From contig JBBSEZ010000286.1 of the NCBI GenBank assembly GCA_038239195.1, positions 1 through 13,036 on the forward strand: 13,036 nucleotides of DNA, given 5' to 3'. Position numbers and translations under genes: made by a program. Source of the DNA: JBBSEZ01 sp038239195. Its GTDB lineage: Bacteria; Planctomycetota; Planctomycetia; Gemmatales; Gemmataceae. The notes under the pieces were generated by a model. The model saw only the letters and a list, made by a program, of their open reading frames with translations, did not search any database and had not been told where the DNA came from. Positions 5,745 through 13,036 of the stretch are shown piece after piece (the stretch's first letter is position 1; each line of letters starts with the position of its first letter).

Positions 5745-8700
5745 CTACCCCGGCCCCTCCACCGTCACCGCCACCACCACCGGCGCCGTCCCGTCCGCCC
5801 CCTTCACGAAGTCGATCTTGTCGATCTTCACCGTCCGCTTCGGCACGACGCTCAGATAGCGCACCTGCTGCCCGCGCACCCGGAACGCCAGCTTCGACTC
5901 CGGGACGTCCACCACCCGGATGTAGTCGGCCACGTGGACGCCGTTGAGCAGCTCGTGGTCCTCCGTCTTGCCGTCGGCGTAGTGCAGTCGGACGATCATC
6001 GACACGCTGCCCTTCTTGCCGAACGGGTGGGCCCACCCGGCCACGCCGCCGAGCACGTGGATCGCCTTCGCCGGGGAGTTGCACGGCACGCTCACCGACT
6101 TCGGCATCTCCCGCGCGAGCGGCCCGCTCTTGCTGTACAACAGCACGACGTTGGGGATCGAGCCGCCGCGGGGGTCGATCACCTGGAACGGCACTCCGAA
6201 CGCCGTTTGCGGGCCCCACTTGGGGAAGACCAGCCGCTCCACGTCGCTGTCCCGGCTGTTGAACATGCCGCGCACGCTCGTTATCGTCGCCGCCTTGGCC
6301 AGCGACAGCGGGAAATACTTGCCGCGCGCCGCCAGATACTCCAGCAGCGAGGTCAGCTCGCTCTCTCCCAGCTTCTCGAAGCCCTCCGGCATCAGCGACA
6401 TCTTGTTGCTGCTCAGCGACTCGATGTTCTCGCGCAACACCACGTGCTTCTTCGCCTCGGCGTCGAGCAGTTCCACCGACGTCTTCGTCTCGTTGACCAG
6501 CAGCCCCGTCAGCAGCAGGCCGCGTTTCGTCTCGATGGTGTACTGCCGATAGTTCCCCTCCACCGAGCGGTTCGGGTCGAGAACGTCGATCAGGACGTCG
6601 CCCCGGTCGCGCGCCCCGATGCCTGTCAGGTCGGGGCCGACCGTCTGGCCCACGTCGCCGAACCGATGACACTTGGCGCAGTTCTTCTCGAAGACGAGCT
6701 TGCCCACGGCCGGGTCCCCCCGCTTCTTGGCCAGCGGCATCAGCTTGTCGAGCACCTTCTGGCGGTCGGGGCTGGGCAGCCGGCCACCGCTCGCCAGCAC
6801 CTTCTTCGCCAGGGTTGCGATGCCGTCGTTGGGGTGGCGGGTCAGTTGCTGCACGTGGTCGAGGCTGAGGTCGGCCTTGTCGATCTCGCCCTTTTCGAGC
6901 CCGGCAAGGAGGGCCCGTGTCCACGCCGGGCGGCGCAGCAGCGCGACCAGCGCCACCGGCCGGGCCGACGGCGCCAGCTCGGCCCAGCGCTTCACCAGGG
7001 CCGTGCCGACCTCCTCCGCGCTGGCCTGCGACAGCACGTCCAGGAGCCCCTTCGTCAGGGCCGGGCTGGCGCGCGGCGTCATCTGCTCCAATAGTGCCGT
7101 CGCCGTCGGGCCATCGGCGCCCAGCACGATCAGGTCGCGCGCGGCGGCCAGGCGCGCCTCGTCGCCGAGCTTCGCATCCCCCACCCGGGCCAGCAGCGAC
7201 TTCTTCACGCCCGCCGTGATCCCCGCCAGCTTCGCCTGCTGGCCCCAGCGTTGCACCAAGGCGGCGAGCTGGAGCAGGCCGCCCGGCGAGAGCTTCCCGG
7301 GCAGGGCCTGGAGCGCCGCGTCGGCGCGCGCGTCGAGCGTCGCGTGCTTGCCCGCCGGCCAGCCCTCGACCAGCCCCGTCAGCAGTGCCTCGGCCACCTT
7401 CGGTTGCGCCTTCCCCAGAGAGGTCAGCACGTCGCCCGTCGCCTCGGTCGGGGCGCGCCGGGCCAGGTGCCCCGCCACCGCGCGAACCGCGTCGATCAGC
7501 GCCGTCTCGGTCTTCGGTTTGGCCTCGGCCGCCGCTTGCAGAAAGGCCAGGTCGCTCTTCGCCGCGGCGCTCACGGCCGCCTTCGGTATCCACTGGTCCT
7601 TCGCGTTCACCGGGTCGCTTAGCACCGCCACGACCGCCGCGGCCGCGGCCTTCGAGCCCGGCATCTCGCCCAGCGCCAGCAGCGCCGCCAGGCGCACCTC
7701 GGCGTCCTCGTCGGCCAGCGACTTCGCCGCGAGGATCGCCGCCACCGACGCAGCCGTGCGCGGCAGCACCGCCAGGGCGGCGCGGCGCGCGCCGGCGTCG
7801 GGGTGTTTCAGCCCTGCCGCGGCCGCGTCGAGCCATTTGGCGTCGCTCGCCTTGAACGCGCCCAGGCCGTGCATCGTCCACAGGGCATGCGTGGCCGCGG
7901 GACCGCCCTTGGCGGCGCGTACCTGCTCGGCCAGCGCCGGCAGCACGTCGTCCTTGCCGCGCTCCACCAGCAGGCGCTGAGCCGTCTGGCGCCACCACAG
8001 GCTGTCGTGATTCAGGGTGGCGACAAGCGCTTTCGGCGCGGCGCGGTCGAGGGCGGGCGCGACGGCCTTTGTGCCGCCCTTCTTGCCGGTGTACACGATG
8101 CGGTAGATCCGGCCGCGCGTCTTGTCGCGGAGGGGGGTGACGTAGGCGCCGCCCTTGCCGGTCTTGAAGCCGGCCGGCGTCGGGTTGTGCTGCACGATGA
8201 AGTTGTACCAATCGATCACCCAGAGCGCCCCGTCGGGGCCGACCTCCGCCGCGATGGGCGCTGTCCACTCGTCGTCGCTGGCCAGGATGTTCCACCCGTC
8301 GCGGGCGACGTACCCGCTCCCCTTCTTCGCCAGCCGGTTGACGTGGATGAGGTGGCCCGTCGGCTCGCACACGAAGGCCGCCTTGTTCCAGTACTCCTCG
8401 GGGAACGACCGCGCCGTGTAGAGCGCGTGCCCCGCCGCGGCGGTGAACCCGCCGTGGTGATCGACCTGGCGGACGTGCGACGTGATGGGGTGGATCTTCT
8501 TGTGATCGGCGATGCCGACGGCCCCCTGGCCCGACCAGCCGCGCACGCCCTCGAAGACGCGGTTGGGCAGGGCCAGGTGGACGCTGTGCTGCCCGTTGGC
8601 GGTCGAGGCGAAAACCTCGCCCTTCTCGCCCAGCCCGAGGCCCCAGGTGTTGTTGCTCGTGGACGCCAGGAACTCCATCTGCGAGCCATCGGGCTTGAAG

Positions 8701-10040
8701 CGGAAGATGCCCTGGCGGAACTGCTGAGAGCGCCCGCCAACCTTGCCCTTGAAGCCCGCATAGCCGACCGTCCCCCACACCCAGTTGTCCAGTCCGGGGC
8801 GCAGGTTGCTGGGGCCGGCGTGCGTGTCGTAGGTGCCCCAGCCGCGGAACAGCACCTCGCGCACGTCCGCCTTGTCGCCGCCCTTCGAGTCCTTGAGGAA
8901 CAGCGTGTTGGGCGCCTGGGCCACGATCGCGCCCCCGTTGGCGAAGGTCAGGCTCGTCGGGATGCTGAGCTTGTCGGCGAAGACGGTGAACTTGTCGGCC
9001 CGGCCGGTGCCCTTGATGTCCTCGCAGATCTTGATGCGGTCGCGCCCCTTGCCGGGCGGTTGCATGTCGTTGGGGTAATCGACCGATTCGGCGATCCACA
9101 GCCGCCCGCGCGCGTCCCAGGCCATCGCGAGCGGCCGGGCGATGTCGGGCTCGGCGGCGTAGAGCTGCGCCTCGAAGCCCTCGGGGAGGTGCAGGTGCTT
9201 CATCGACTCCTCGGGGGAGAGCGGGAGCTGCATGCGGCGGATCGGCTCGCCGAGCGCGCCCCAACTTTTCCCGGGGAGGTAGTTCGGCACGTCGGCCTTG
9301 ACGTACTTGAACGGCCCCACGTCCTTGCGGTCCGGCACCTTCCCCGCCGACCAGCGCAGCCCTTGCTCGACGAGGCGCTGGAAGCCGGCGCGCTTCCAGG
9401 TGCGCTCGTCGTGGCCCAGCGCGGTGTAGAAAACGCGCCCCTTGCCCTGCCTGCGCACCCAGGTGTAAGGCTCGGCGCTGCCGTCCTCGTCGCGCACCAT
9501 CAAGACGCGAATGTCCTCCGCGACCTGGTTGTGGACGTAGGTCTCATCGACGGTCTCGAAGCTCCTCACGCCTTTCATGGCGGGGTGCTGCGCATCGACG
9601 ATGCGCGGCCGGAAGGAGCGCAGCCCGTGCTTCCAGAACCGCCCGCCGACCAGTGCCGTGTAGCGGTCGCTGTTGCGGAAGCAGTGCGAGGCGCAGTGCA
9701 GCGCGAATAGCCCCTTGCCGCCCTCGACGAACTCTAGCAGGGCGGACTCGTTGCGCGCCGGCAGAGAGCCGGTGTCGCGGAAGATGAGCAGGGCGTCGTA
9801 CTTCGCGAGCTTGGCGGGAACGAGGTCGCCAACCTCGATAGTGAAGTCGAGCCGGATGCCGGACTTCGTCAGCACGGGCGCCAAAACCTTGTGCAGGTCG
9901 GCGGGGCGGTGGTGGCCCTTGTCGCCCAGCATCAGCACCTTGAGGGTTGGCGCCTCGGCGCCGCGCGAGGGGAGGCCGAGCAGCATCGCCACCGCGAAAG
10001 CGGAGCCGACCTTGCCGAGCAACGAGAGGGAGAGCTTCAT
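5745..10040 (-). CDS. Secreted multidomain ThuA-like / PVC-type dehydrogenase / HEAT / c-type heme protein
   Basis: This 1431-aa exported protein opens with a signal peptide (residues 1 to about 30, ending SRGAEA). Domains in order: a ThuA-like (trehalose utilisation / glutamine-amidotransferase-fold) domain at about 33-232, including ALHCASHC (113-120); a PVC-type putative membrane-bound dehydrogenase or propeller domain at about 280-655; alanine-rich HEAT-like helical repeats at about 665-1100; a Pirellula/Verrucomicrobium-type heme-binding domain at about 1110-1245, with CAKCH at 1121-1125 as the covalent heme site and M1217 in MSLMPEGF as a likely distal ligand; and a C-terminal beta-rich region (about 1255-1431) resembling the carbohydrate-binding (NPCBM-like) domains of planctomycete exoproteins. 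The family is thought to oxidise sugars or related substrates outside the cytoplasm, with electrons passing to the heme; the substrate here is unknown. AAGGAG (10049-10054) sits 8 nt before the ATG. The gene is transcribed divergently from the ROK regulator. Confidence 0.94.
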   Translation of the reverse strand: MKLSLSLLGKVGSAFAVAMLLGLPSRGAEAPTLKVLMLGDKGHHRPADLHKVLAPVLTKSGIRLDFTIEVGDLVPAKLAKYDALLIFRDTGSLPARNESALLEFVEGGKGLFALHCASHCFRNSDRYTALVGGRFWKHGLRSFRPRIVDAQHPAMKGVRSFETVDETYVHNQVAEDIRVLMVRDEDGSAEPYTWVRRQGKGRVFYTALGHDERTWKRAGFQRLVEQGLRWSAGKVPDRKDVGPFKYVKADVPNYLPGKSWGALGEPIRRMQLPLSPEESMKHLHLPEGFEAQLYAAEPDIARPLAMAWDARGRLWIAESVDYPNDMQPPGKGRDRIKICEDIKGTGRADKFTVFADKLSIPTSLTFANGGAIVAQAPNTLFLKDSKGGDKADVREVLFRGWGTYDTHAGPSNLRPGLDNWVWGTVGYAGFKGKVGGRSQQFRQGIFRFKPDGSQMEFLASTSNNTWGLGLGEKGEVFASTANGQHSVHLALPNRVFEGVRGWSGQGAVGIADHKKIHPITSHVRQVDHHGGFTAAAGHALYTARSFPEEYWNKAAFVCEPTGHLIHVNRLAKKGSGYVARDGWNILASDDEWTAPIAAEVGPDGALWVIDWYNFIVQHNPTPAGFKTGKGGAYVTPLRDKTRGRIYRIVYTGKKGGTKAVAPALDRAAPKALVATLNHDSLWWRQTAQRLLVERGKDDVLPALAEQVRAAKGGPAATHALWTMHGLGAFKASDAKWLDAAAAGLKHPDAGARRAALAVLPRTAASVAAILAAKSLADEDAEVRLAALLALGEMPGSKAAAAAVVAVLSDPVNAKDQWIPKAAVSAAAKSDLAFLQAAAEAKPKTETALIDAVRAVAGHLARRAPTEATGDVLTSLGKAQPKVAEALLTGLVEGWPAGKHATLDARADAALQALPGKLSPGGLLQLAALVQRWGQQAKLAGITAGVKKSLLARVGDAKLGDEARLAAARDLIVLGADGPTATALLEQMTPRASPALTKGLLDVLSQASAEEVGTALVKRWAELAPSARPVALVALLRRPAWTRALLAGLEKGEIDKADLSLDHVQQLTRHPNDGIATLAKKVLASGGRLPSPDRQKVLDKLMPLAKKRGDPAVGKLVFEKNCAKCHRFGDVGQTVGPDLTGIGARDRGDVLIDVLDPNRSVEGNYRQYTIETKRGLLLTGLLVNETKTSVELLDAEAKKHVVLRENIESLSSNKMSLMPEGFEKLGESELTSLLEYLAARGKYFPLSLAKAATITSVRGMFNSRDSDVERLVFPKWGPQTAFGVPFQVIDPRGGSIPNVVLLYSKSGPLAREMPKSVSVPCNSPAKAIHVLGGVAGWAHPFGKKGSVSMIVRLHYADGKTEDHELLNGVHVADYIRVVDVPESKLAFRVRGQQVRYLSVVPKRTVKIDKIDFVKGADGTAPVVVAVTVEGPG

Positions 10041-10095
10041 CGGGACGGCTCCTTGGCGCTGGGCGGCGAAGTGGAAGACCAGGCATCAACAATTT

Positions 10096-10244
10096 GAACA
10101 GAAGGCAACGAAGAAAGAAGAGGAAGCGTACCTGATAAGGAGGCAGGGGTGCAGAAAGGCGGTGCCTCCCCACGTTCGTCGCCGTTGCTCATCGGCTCGT
10201 CCCTCTTCCTTTTCTTTCTTCGTTGCCTTCGTTACCTTCTGTTC
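10096..10244. repeat. Imperfect long inverted repeat (MITE- or REP-like) with a duplicated 9-mer in one arm
   Basis: The purine-rich arm at 10101-10126 is matched on the opposite strand at 10205-10230 over 26 bp with one mismatch. Both arms are bounded outward by GAACA, but the right arm carries an extra 9-bp unit between it and the core: on the minus strand GAAGGTAAC (10239-10231) is followed in tandem by GAAGGCAAC (10230-10222), while the left arm has only one copy. The arms enclose 78 bp containing a smaller hairpin. No flanking direct duplication is evident and there is no ORF inside, so transposition is unproven. As RNA the arms could form a long stem in the leader of either divergent gene. 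Confidence 0.8.
10139..10169. repeat. Small hairpin inside the long inverted repeat
   Basis: GGAGGCA (10139-10145) pairs perfectly with TGCCTCC (10163-10169) across a 17-nt loop. It lies inside the larger repeat, giving a nested palindromic structure. It could be a structured core of a repeat element or a regulatory leader element; nothing further distinguishes these. Confidence 0.55.
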
Positions 10245-10342
10245 GAGTTCTTACTTTCTTTCTGATTGAAATTAAGTAGTCGGCGGCCGCGCGTCAATGG
10301 TAAAATCGGAGAAAGTGCAAGGTCGCGTCCGGTCATCATACG

Positions 10343-10347
10343 GGAGG
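10343..10347 (+). promoter_or_regulatory. Ribosome-binding site that fixes the ROK regulator start
   Basis: GGAGG lies 5 nt before the ATG at 10353. The frame is open from an ATG at 10266, but that start has no such site and the added 29 residues do not resemble the family, so the later start is preferred. Confidence 0.7.
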
Positions 10348-10352
10348 AGAGC

Positions 10353-11519
10353 ATGGAAACCACGCGGCCGCGGGCCCGGGCGGGGCTGTTGCGGCAGCTC
10401 AACGAGCGCCGAATCCTGGCAACGCTCCAGGAGCACGGCCCGCTGTCGCGCGCCGAGATCGCCCGGCACGCGGGGGTCAGCGGTCCGACGGTGACGCGCG
10501 CGGTGGCGACGCTCCTCGAAGACAATCTCCTCGAAGAGGGCGACGCGCGCCAGGCCGCCGTGGGGAGGCCCGGCAAGGTGCTGCGCCTGGCGAGCCGGAC
10601 GGCCACGGTCCTGGGCATCGTGGTCGGCGCCCGCTGCTGCGAGGTGGTGTCGGCGGGGCTGGACGGCGAGCTCCACCCGGACGGCGTGCGCTCCTTTCAG
10701 ACGCCGGCGCGCTACGGCGACCTGGTGAAGGGGCTCGTCCGGCTGGCGCGGGCGGCGATGGGGCAGGGCGTGCCGGTGCTGGGGCTGGGCATCAGCATGC
10801 CGGGGTTGCTGCACCGGCGCGACCGGAGGACTGTCGTGTCGCCCAACCTCCACCAGACCGACGGGCAGCGCCTGGGCGACGACCTCGCGGAGCGCCTGGG
10901 GCTGGAGACGGCCATCGTGCAGGAGTCGCACGCCCTTTGCCTGGCCGAGATGACCTACGGAGCGGCGCGCGGGGCGACCGACTTCGCCATGCTCGACGTC
11001 AGCGAGGGGCTCGGCGTCGGCGTCGTCAACGGCGGGATCGTTCTCGCCGGACACAGCGGCCTGGCAGGGGAGTTGGGCCACGTCACCGTCGAGCTCGACG
11101 GCAAGACGTGCGGGTGCGGCAACCGCGGCTGCCTGGAGACGGTCGCCACCGACACGGCGCTGGCCGCGGCGGTGTCGGAGCGGCTGGGGCGGTCCTTGTC
11201 GATGGACGCGGTCCTTGCCGCCGTGCGCGCCGGCGAGCTCGACGCCAGCCCCGAGGTCGAGCGCGTCTTGCAGTACCTGGCGGTCGGGGTCGCGGCGGTC
11301 ATCAACCTCTTCAACCCGAGCATGGTGATCGTCCACGGGCGCCTGTTCGACCTGGGGCCCAGCCTGTTCGATCGGCTGCTGGCGCTGACGGGCGAACGGG
11401 CGCTGGCCCCGTCGATGGCGGACTGCGCCATCGTGCGGGCGCGCGGCAACAAGCGACTGGGGGCGGTGGCGGGGATCATCAGGCGGCTGACGACGGGGCG
11501 CGAGGAGCCGCTGGGGTAG
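10353..11519 (+). CDS. ROK-family (NagC/XylR-type) transcriptional regulator, kinase site degenerate
   Basis: This 388-aa protein has an N-terminal winged helix-turn-helix (about 16-75, with LSRAEIARHAGVSGPTVTRA as the recognition region) followed by a ROK sugar-kinase-like domain (about 85-380). The ROK zinc site is intact: H243 in GELGH and the cysteines of CGCGNRGCLE (253-262). The DxGxT phosphate motif expected near residue 88 reads GIVVGARC, and the catalytic N-D pair of the kinase is replaced by E191-S192 in ESHALCLAE. It is therefore probably a sugar-responsive repressor or activator without kinase activity. The likeliest target is the divergent dehydrogenase gene; the hydroxyproline operon is more than 5 kb away and less likely. 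The ligand is unknown. It is followed after 126 bp by uvrC on the same strand. Confidence 0.92.
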   Translation: METTRPRARAGLLRQLNERRILATLQEHGPLSRAEIARHAGVSGPTVTRAVATLLEDNLLEEGDARQAAVGRPGKVLRLASRTATVLGIVVGARCCEVVSAGLDGELHPDGVRSFQTPARYGDLVKGLVRLARAAMGQGVPVLGLGISMPGLLHRRDRRTVVSPNLHQTDGQRLGDDLAERLGLETAIVQESHALCLAEMTYGAARGATDFAMLDVSEGLGVGVVNGGIVLAGHSGLAGELGHVTVELDGKTCGCGNRGCLETVATDTALAAAVSERLGRSLSMDAVLAAVRAGELDASPEVERVLQYLAVGVAAVINLFNPSMVIVHGRLFDLGPSLFDRLLALTGERALAPSMADCAIVRARGNKRLGAVAGIIRRLTTGREEPLG

Positions 11520-11553
11520 GGGCCGCCTTGGGGCCGTCCGCCGCGCTCGTGGA

Positions 11554-11567
11554 GGCGCCCGGGCGCC
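11554..11567. promoter_or_regulatory. Perfect 14-bp GC palindrome between the ROK regulator and uvrC
   Basis: GGCGCCCGGGCGCC is fully self-complementary and lies 34 bp after the regulator's stop codon and 78 bp before the uvrC start. It has no spacer loop and no T-run, so it is a poor terminator; a protein-binding site or chance in GC-rich DNA is possible. TATATC at 11574-11579 just after it could be a -10 box for uvrC, but no matching -35 box is seen. Nothing else was recognised in this gap. Confidence 0.3.
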
Positions 11568-11645
11568 CCGTCGTATATCATGAAGGAAGGAGGCGCGCGG
11601 CGGAGCGCGTGCCCCGAGCTCGACCTTCCGCCCGGAGCGCTTCGC

Positions 11646-12998
11646 ATGTCAGTCCCCGTCCCGCCGCCCGCCGACTCCGTCCCGCTGCCGCCCGCGGAGA
11701 AGGTCAAGCAGTTCCCCGCTTCCCCGGGCGTCTACCTGATGAAGGACGCTCAGGGCGTCGTCCTCTACGTCGGCAAGGCCAAGAACCTGCGCAGCCGCGC
11801 CGGCCACTACTTCACCAAGGCCGCCGCCGAGGACGAACGTACCGCCGACCTCGTGAAGCTGATCGCCGACGTCGATTACCTCCCCGCCGACAGCGAGGTG
11901 GACGCTCTGCTGCTCGAATCGCGCCTGGTCAAGGACGTCCAGCCGCGCTTCAACGTCAAGCTACAGGACGACAAGAGCTTCCCCTACTTGCAGATCCGCG
12001 TCCGCGAGGACTTCCCGCGCGTCGAGTTCACGCGCAAGCCGAGGCGGCGCGGCGTCAAGCTGTACGGCCCGTTCACCAGCGCCAAGAGCCTGCGCCACGC
12101 CATGGCCGTGCTCCAGCGCATCTTCCAGTTCCGCACCTGCACGCTCGACATCGACGCCGACGACAGCCGCTGGCGCTGGTTCCGCCCGTGTCTGTTGCAC
12201 AGCATCCGCCGCTGCACCGCGCCGTGCAACCTCCGGGTCAGCAAGGAGGACTATCGCAAGCAGATTCGTGCCCTGCGCCTGGTTATGGAGGGCAAGAAGG
12301 CCCGGCTCATCAAGGAGATGGAGCGCGAGATGAAGGAAGCCAGCGCCGCGCTCCTCTTCGAGAAGGCGGCCCGGCTGCGCGACGACGTGGTTGCGCTTCA
12401 GTCGCTCAGCCAGCGCGGCGACGCGGAGCAGGACGTGCAAAAGGGCGTGATGCCGATCGACCCGAAGAAGGGGCTGGTGGGCCTGCGCAAGGCGCTGGGG
12501 CTGAACAAGACTCCGCGCACCGTCGAGGGCGTGGACGTCGCCCATCTGAGCGGGCAGGAGACGGTGGCCTCGCTGGTGAGCTTCATCGACGGCCTGCCGT
12601 TCAAGCCGGGCTACCGGCGTTACAAGATCCAGAGCGTCGAGGGCGTGGACGACTTCGCCTCGATCCGCGAGGTGGTGACGCGCCGCTTCCGCCGCCTCCA
12701 GGCCGAGAGCGCCGATCGCGGGGAAGACGTCTATCCCGACGTCCTGCTCATCGACGGCGGCAAGGGCCAGTTGAGCGCCGCCCTGGAGGCGTTCGCCGTC
12801 TTGGGGCTCGAACCGCCGATCCTGCTGTCGCTGGCCAAGCGCGAGGAAGAGATTTATCGTCCCGGGCAGGAAGAGCCCCTGCGCCTGAGCCGGCACGCGC
12901 CGGCCCTGCGACTGCTCCAGTACGTGCGCGACGAGGCCCATCGGTTCGCGCAGCACTATCACCACGTCTTGCGGCGCAAGAAGTTCCAGGGCGATTGA
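11646..12998 (+). CDS. uvrC: UvrC, excinuclease ABC subunit C, short form lacking the C-terminal HhH domain
   Basis: This 450-aa nucleotide-excision-repair nuclease would cut on both sides of a lesion marked by UvrA and UvrB. The N-terminal GIY-YIG domain has GVY (28-30), YVGKAKNLRSR (41-51), the catalytic Glu in LLLE (E91) and PRFN (100-103). Cysteines C165, C182, C190 and C194 match the pattern that binds a [4Fe-4S] cluster in E. coli UvrC. A UVR (UvrB-binding) motif lies at about 217-252. The RNase H-like nuclease keeps its DDH residues: D297 (GVDVAH), D370 (LLIDGGKGQ) and H432 (DEAHRF). Two oddities: the stretch between the UVR motif and the RNase H-like domain is only about 45 residues, much shorter than in E. 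coli, and the protein ends at RRKKFQGD, just where the tandem helix-hairpin-helix domain normally follows. The ATG at 11646 is preceded by GGAG 8 nt upstream; an ATG at 11580 in frame lacks this. Confidence 0.92.
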   Translation: MSVPVPPPADSVPLPPAEKVKQFPASPGVYLMKDAQGVVLYVGKAKNLRSRAGHYFTKAAAEDERTADLVKLIADVDYLPADSEVDALLLESRLVKDVQPRFNVKLQDDKSFPYLQIRVREDFPRVEFTRKPRRRGVKLYGPFTSAKSLRHAMAVLQRIFQFRTCTLDIDADDSRWRWFRPCLLHSIRRCTAPCNLRVSKEDYRKQIRALRLVMEGKKARLIKEMEREMKEASAALLFEKAARLRDDVVALQSLSQRGDAEQDVQKGVMPIDPKKGLVGLRKALGLNKTPRTVEGVDVAHLSGQETVASLVSFIDGLPFKPGYRRYKIQSVEGVDDFASIREVVTRRFRRLQAESADRGEDVYPDVLLIDGGKGQLSAALEAFAVLGLEPPILLSLAKREEEIYRPGQEEPLRLSRHAPALRLLQYVRDEAHRFAQHYHHVLRRKKFQGD

Positions 12999-13036
12999 GG
13001 CGAGCGGCGCGGCGTGGGCCCGCCGGTGCAGCGCAC
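12999..13036. other. Tail after uvrC, no feature seen
   Basis: The last 38 bases are GC-rich and show no recognisable continuation of UvrC, such as a helix-hairpin-helix segment, in any frame, and no clear terminator. The stretch is too short to assign. Confidence 0.5.

Larger units (their letters stand above)
10041..10352. other. Divergent intergenic region, AT-rich, between the dehydrogenase and ROK genes
   Basis: The 312-bp gap must hold the promoters of both divergent genes. It contains the ribosome-binding site of the dehydrogenase gene (10049-10054), a long inverted repeat (10096-10244) and an AT-rich stretch at about 10245-10310. TTGAAA (10266-10271) and TAAAAT (10301-10306) resemble -35 and -10 boxes singly, but are 29 bp apart, too far to work as a pair. 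No clear palindromic ROK operator was recognised. The short open frames here are not supported as genes. Confidence 0.6.

Noticed and set aside
4636..9264. A 1542-codon minus-strand frame spanning the small cassette and much of the dehydrogenase gene
   Set aside because: Only its final 162 codons (from 5124) look like a real protein. The rest is an off-frame reading of the DUF4365-like gene and the dehydrogenase gene.
7803..9710. Plus-strand open frame of 635 codons opposite the dehydrogenase
   Set aside because: It lies wholly inside a gene with clear domains on the other strand. The translation has no recognisable motifs, so it is a GC-driven shadow.
10266..10306. TTGAAA / TAAAAT as a promoter pair for the ROK gene
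   Set aside because: The two hexamers are 29 bp apart instead of about 17, so they do not form a standard sigma-70 promoter together.
10353..11519. Sugar kinase (glucokinase-type ROK)
   Set aside because: The N-terminal winged HTH is present and the phosphate and catalytic motifs are lost, so a regulator fits better.
12960..13036. Frameshift as the cause of the short UvrC
   Set aside because: The visible 38 bases after the stop show no helix-hairpin-helix-like continuation in other frames, and the upstream sequence is clean. A change further out cannot be excluded.

Overview
The window is high-GC bacterial chromosome that looks planctomycete. The strongest evidence is a 1431-residue secreted protein joining a ThuA-like domain, a PVC-type dehydrogenase/propeller domain, HEAT-like repeats and a Pirellula/Verrucomicrobium-type c-heme domain, an architecture characteristic of Planctomycetes and Verrucomicrobia. 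A family such as Gemmataceae or Pirellulaceae cannot be fixed from the sequence alone. Eight genes lie on the minus strand and two on the plus strand.

Region 1 (46-4527, minus strand) is a compact five-gene catabolic operon, read from high to low coordinate: a DapA-family lyase/deaminase, a 4-hydroxyproline 2-epimerase of the proline racemase family, and a three-part D-amino-acid dehydrogenase made of a DAO-type FAD subunit, a small plant-type [2Fe-2S] subunit and a FAD/BFD-type Fe-S subunit. Consecutive genes overlap by 4, 4, 11 and 11 bp, so translation is probably coupled. Together they would turn trans-4-hydroxy-L-proline into its D-cis epimer, oxidise that to pyrroline-4-hydroxy-2-carboxylate, and deaminate it to 2-oxoglutarate semialdehyde. 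The last enzyme (semialdehyde dehydrogenase) and a transporter are not in view and may lie beyond position 1.

Region 2 (4636-5615, minus strand) holds two small overlapping genes whose proteins resemble the DUF4365 / PD-(D/E)xK-nuclease-like fold with partly or wholly degraded catalytic positions. Their DNA is visibly less GC-rich than the flanks. This pair is the best candidate here for an undescribed system.

Region 3 (5745-10040, minus strand) is the giant secreted ThuA-dehydrogenase-HEAT-cytochrome protein. Upstream is a 312-bp divergent intergenic region with a long imperfect inverted repeat, then a plus-strand ROK-family regulator (10353-11519) that has lost the sugar-kinase catalytic residues. 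The regulator may control the divergent dehydrogenase gene.

Region 4 (11646-12998, plus strand) is a short UvrC. It keeps the GIY-YIG nuclease, Fe-S cysteines, UVR motif and RNase H-like DDH residues, but has a shortened linker and stops before the usual C-terminal helix-hairpin-helix domain.

No tRNA, rRNA, CRISPR array, transposase or integrase was seen.
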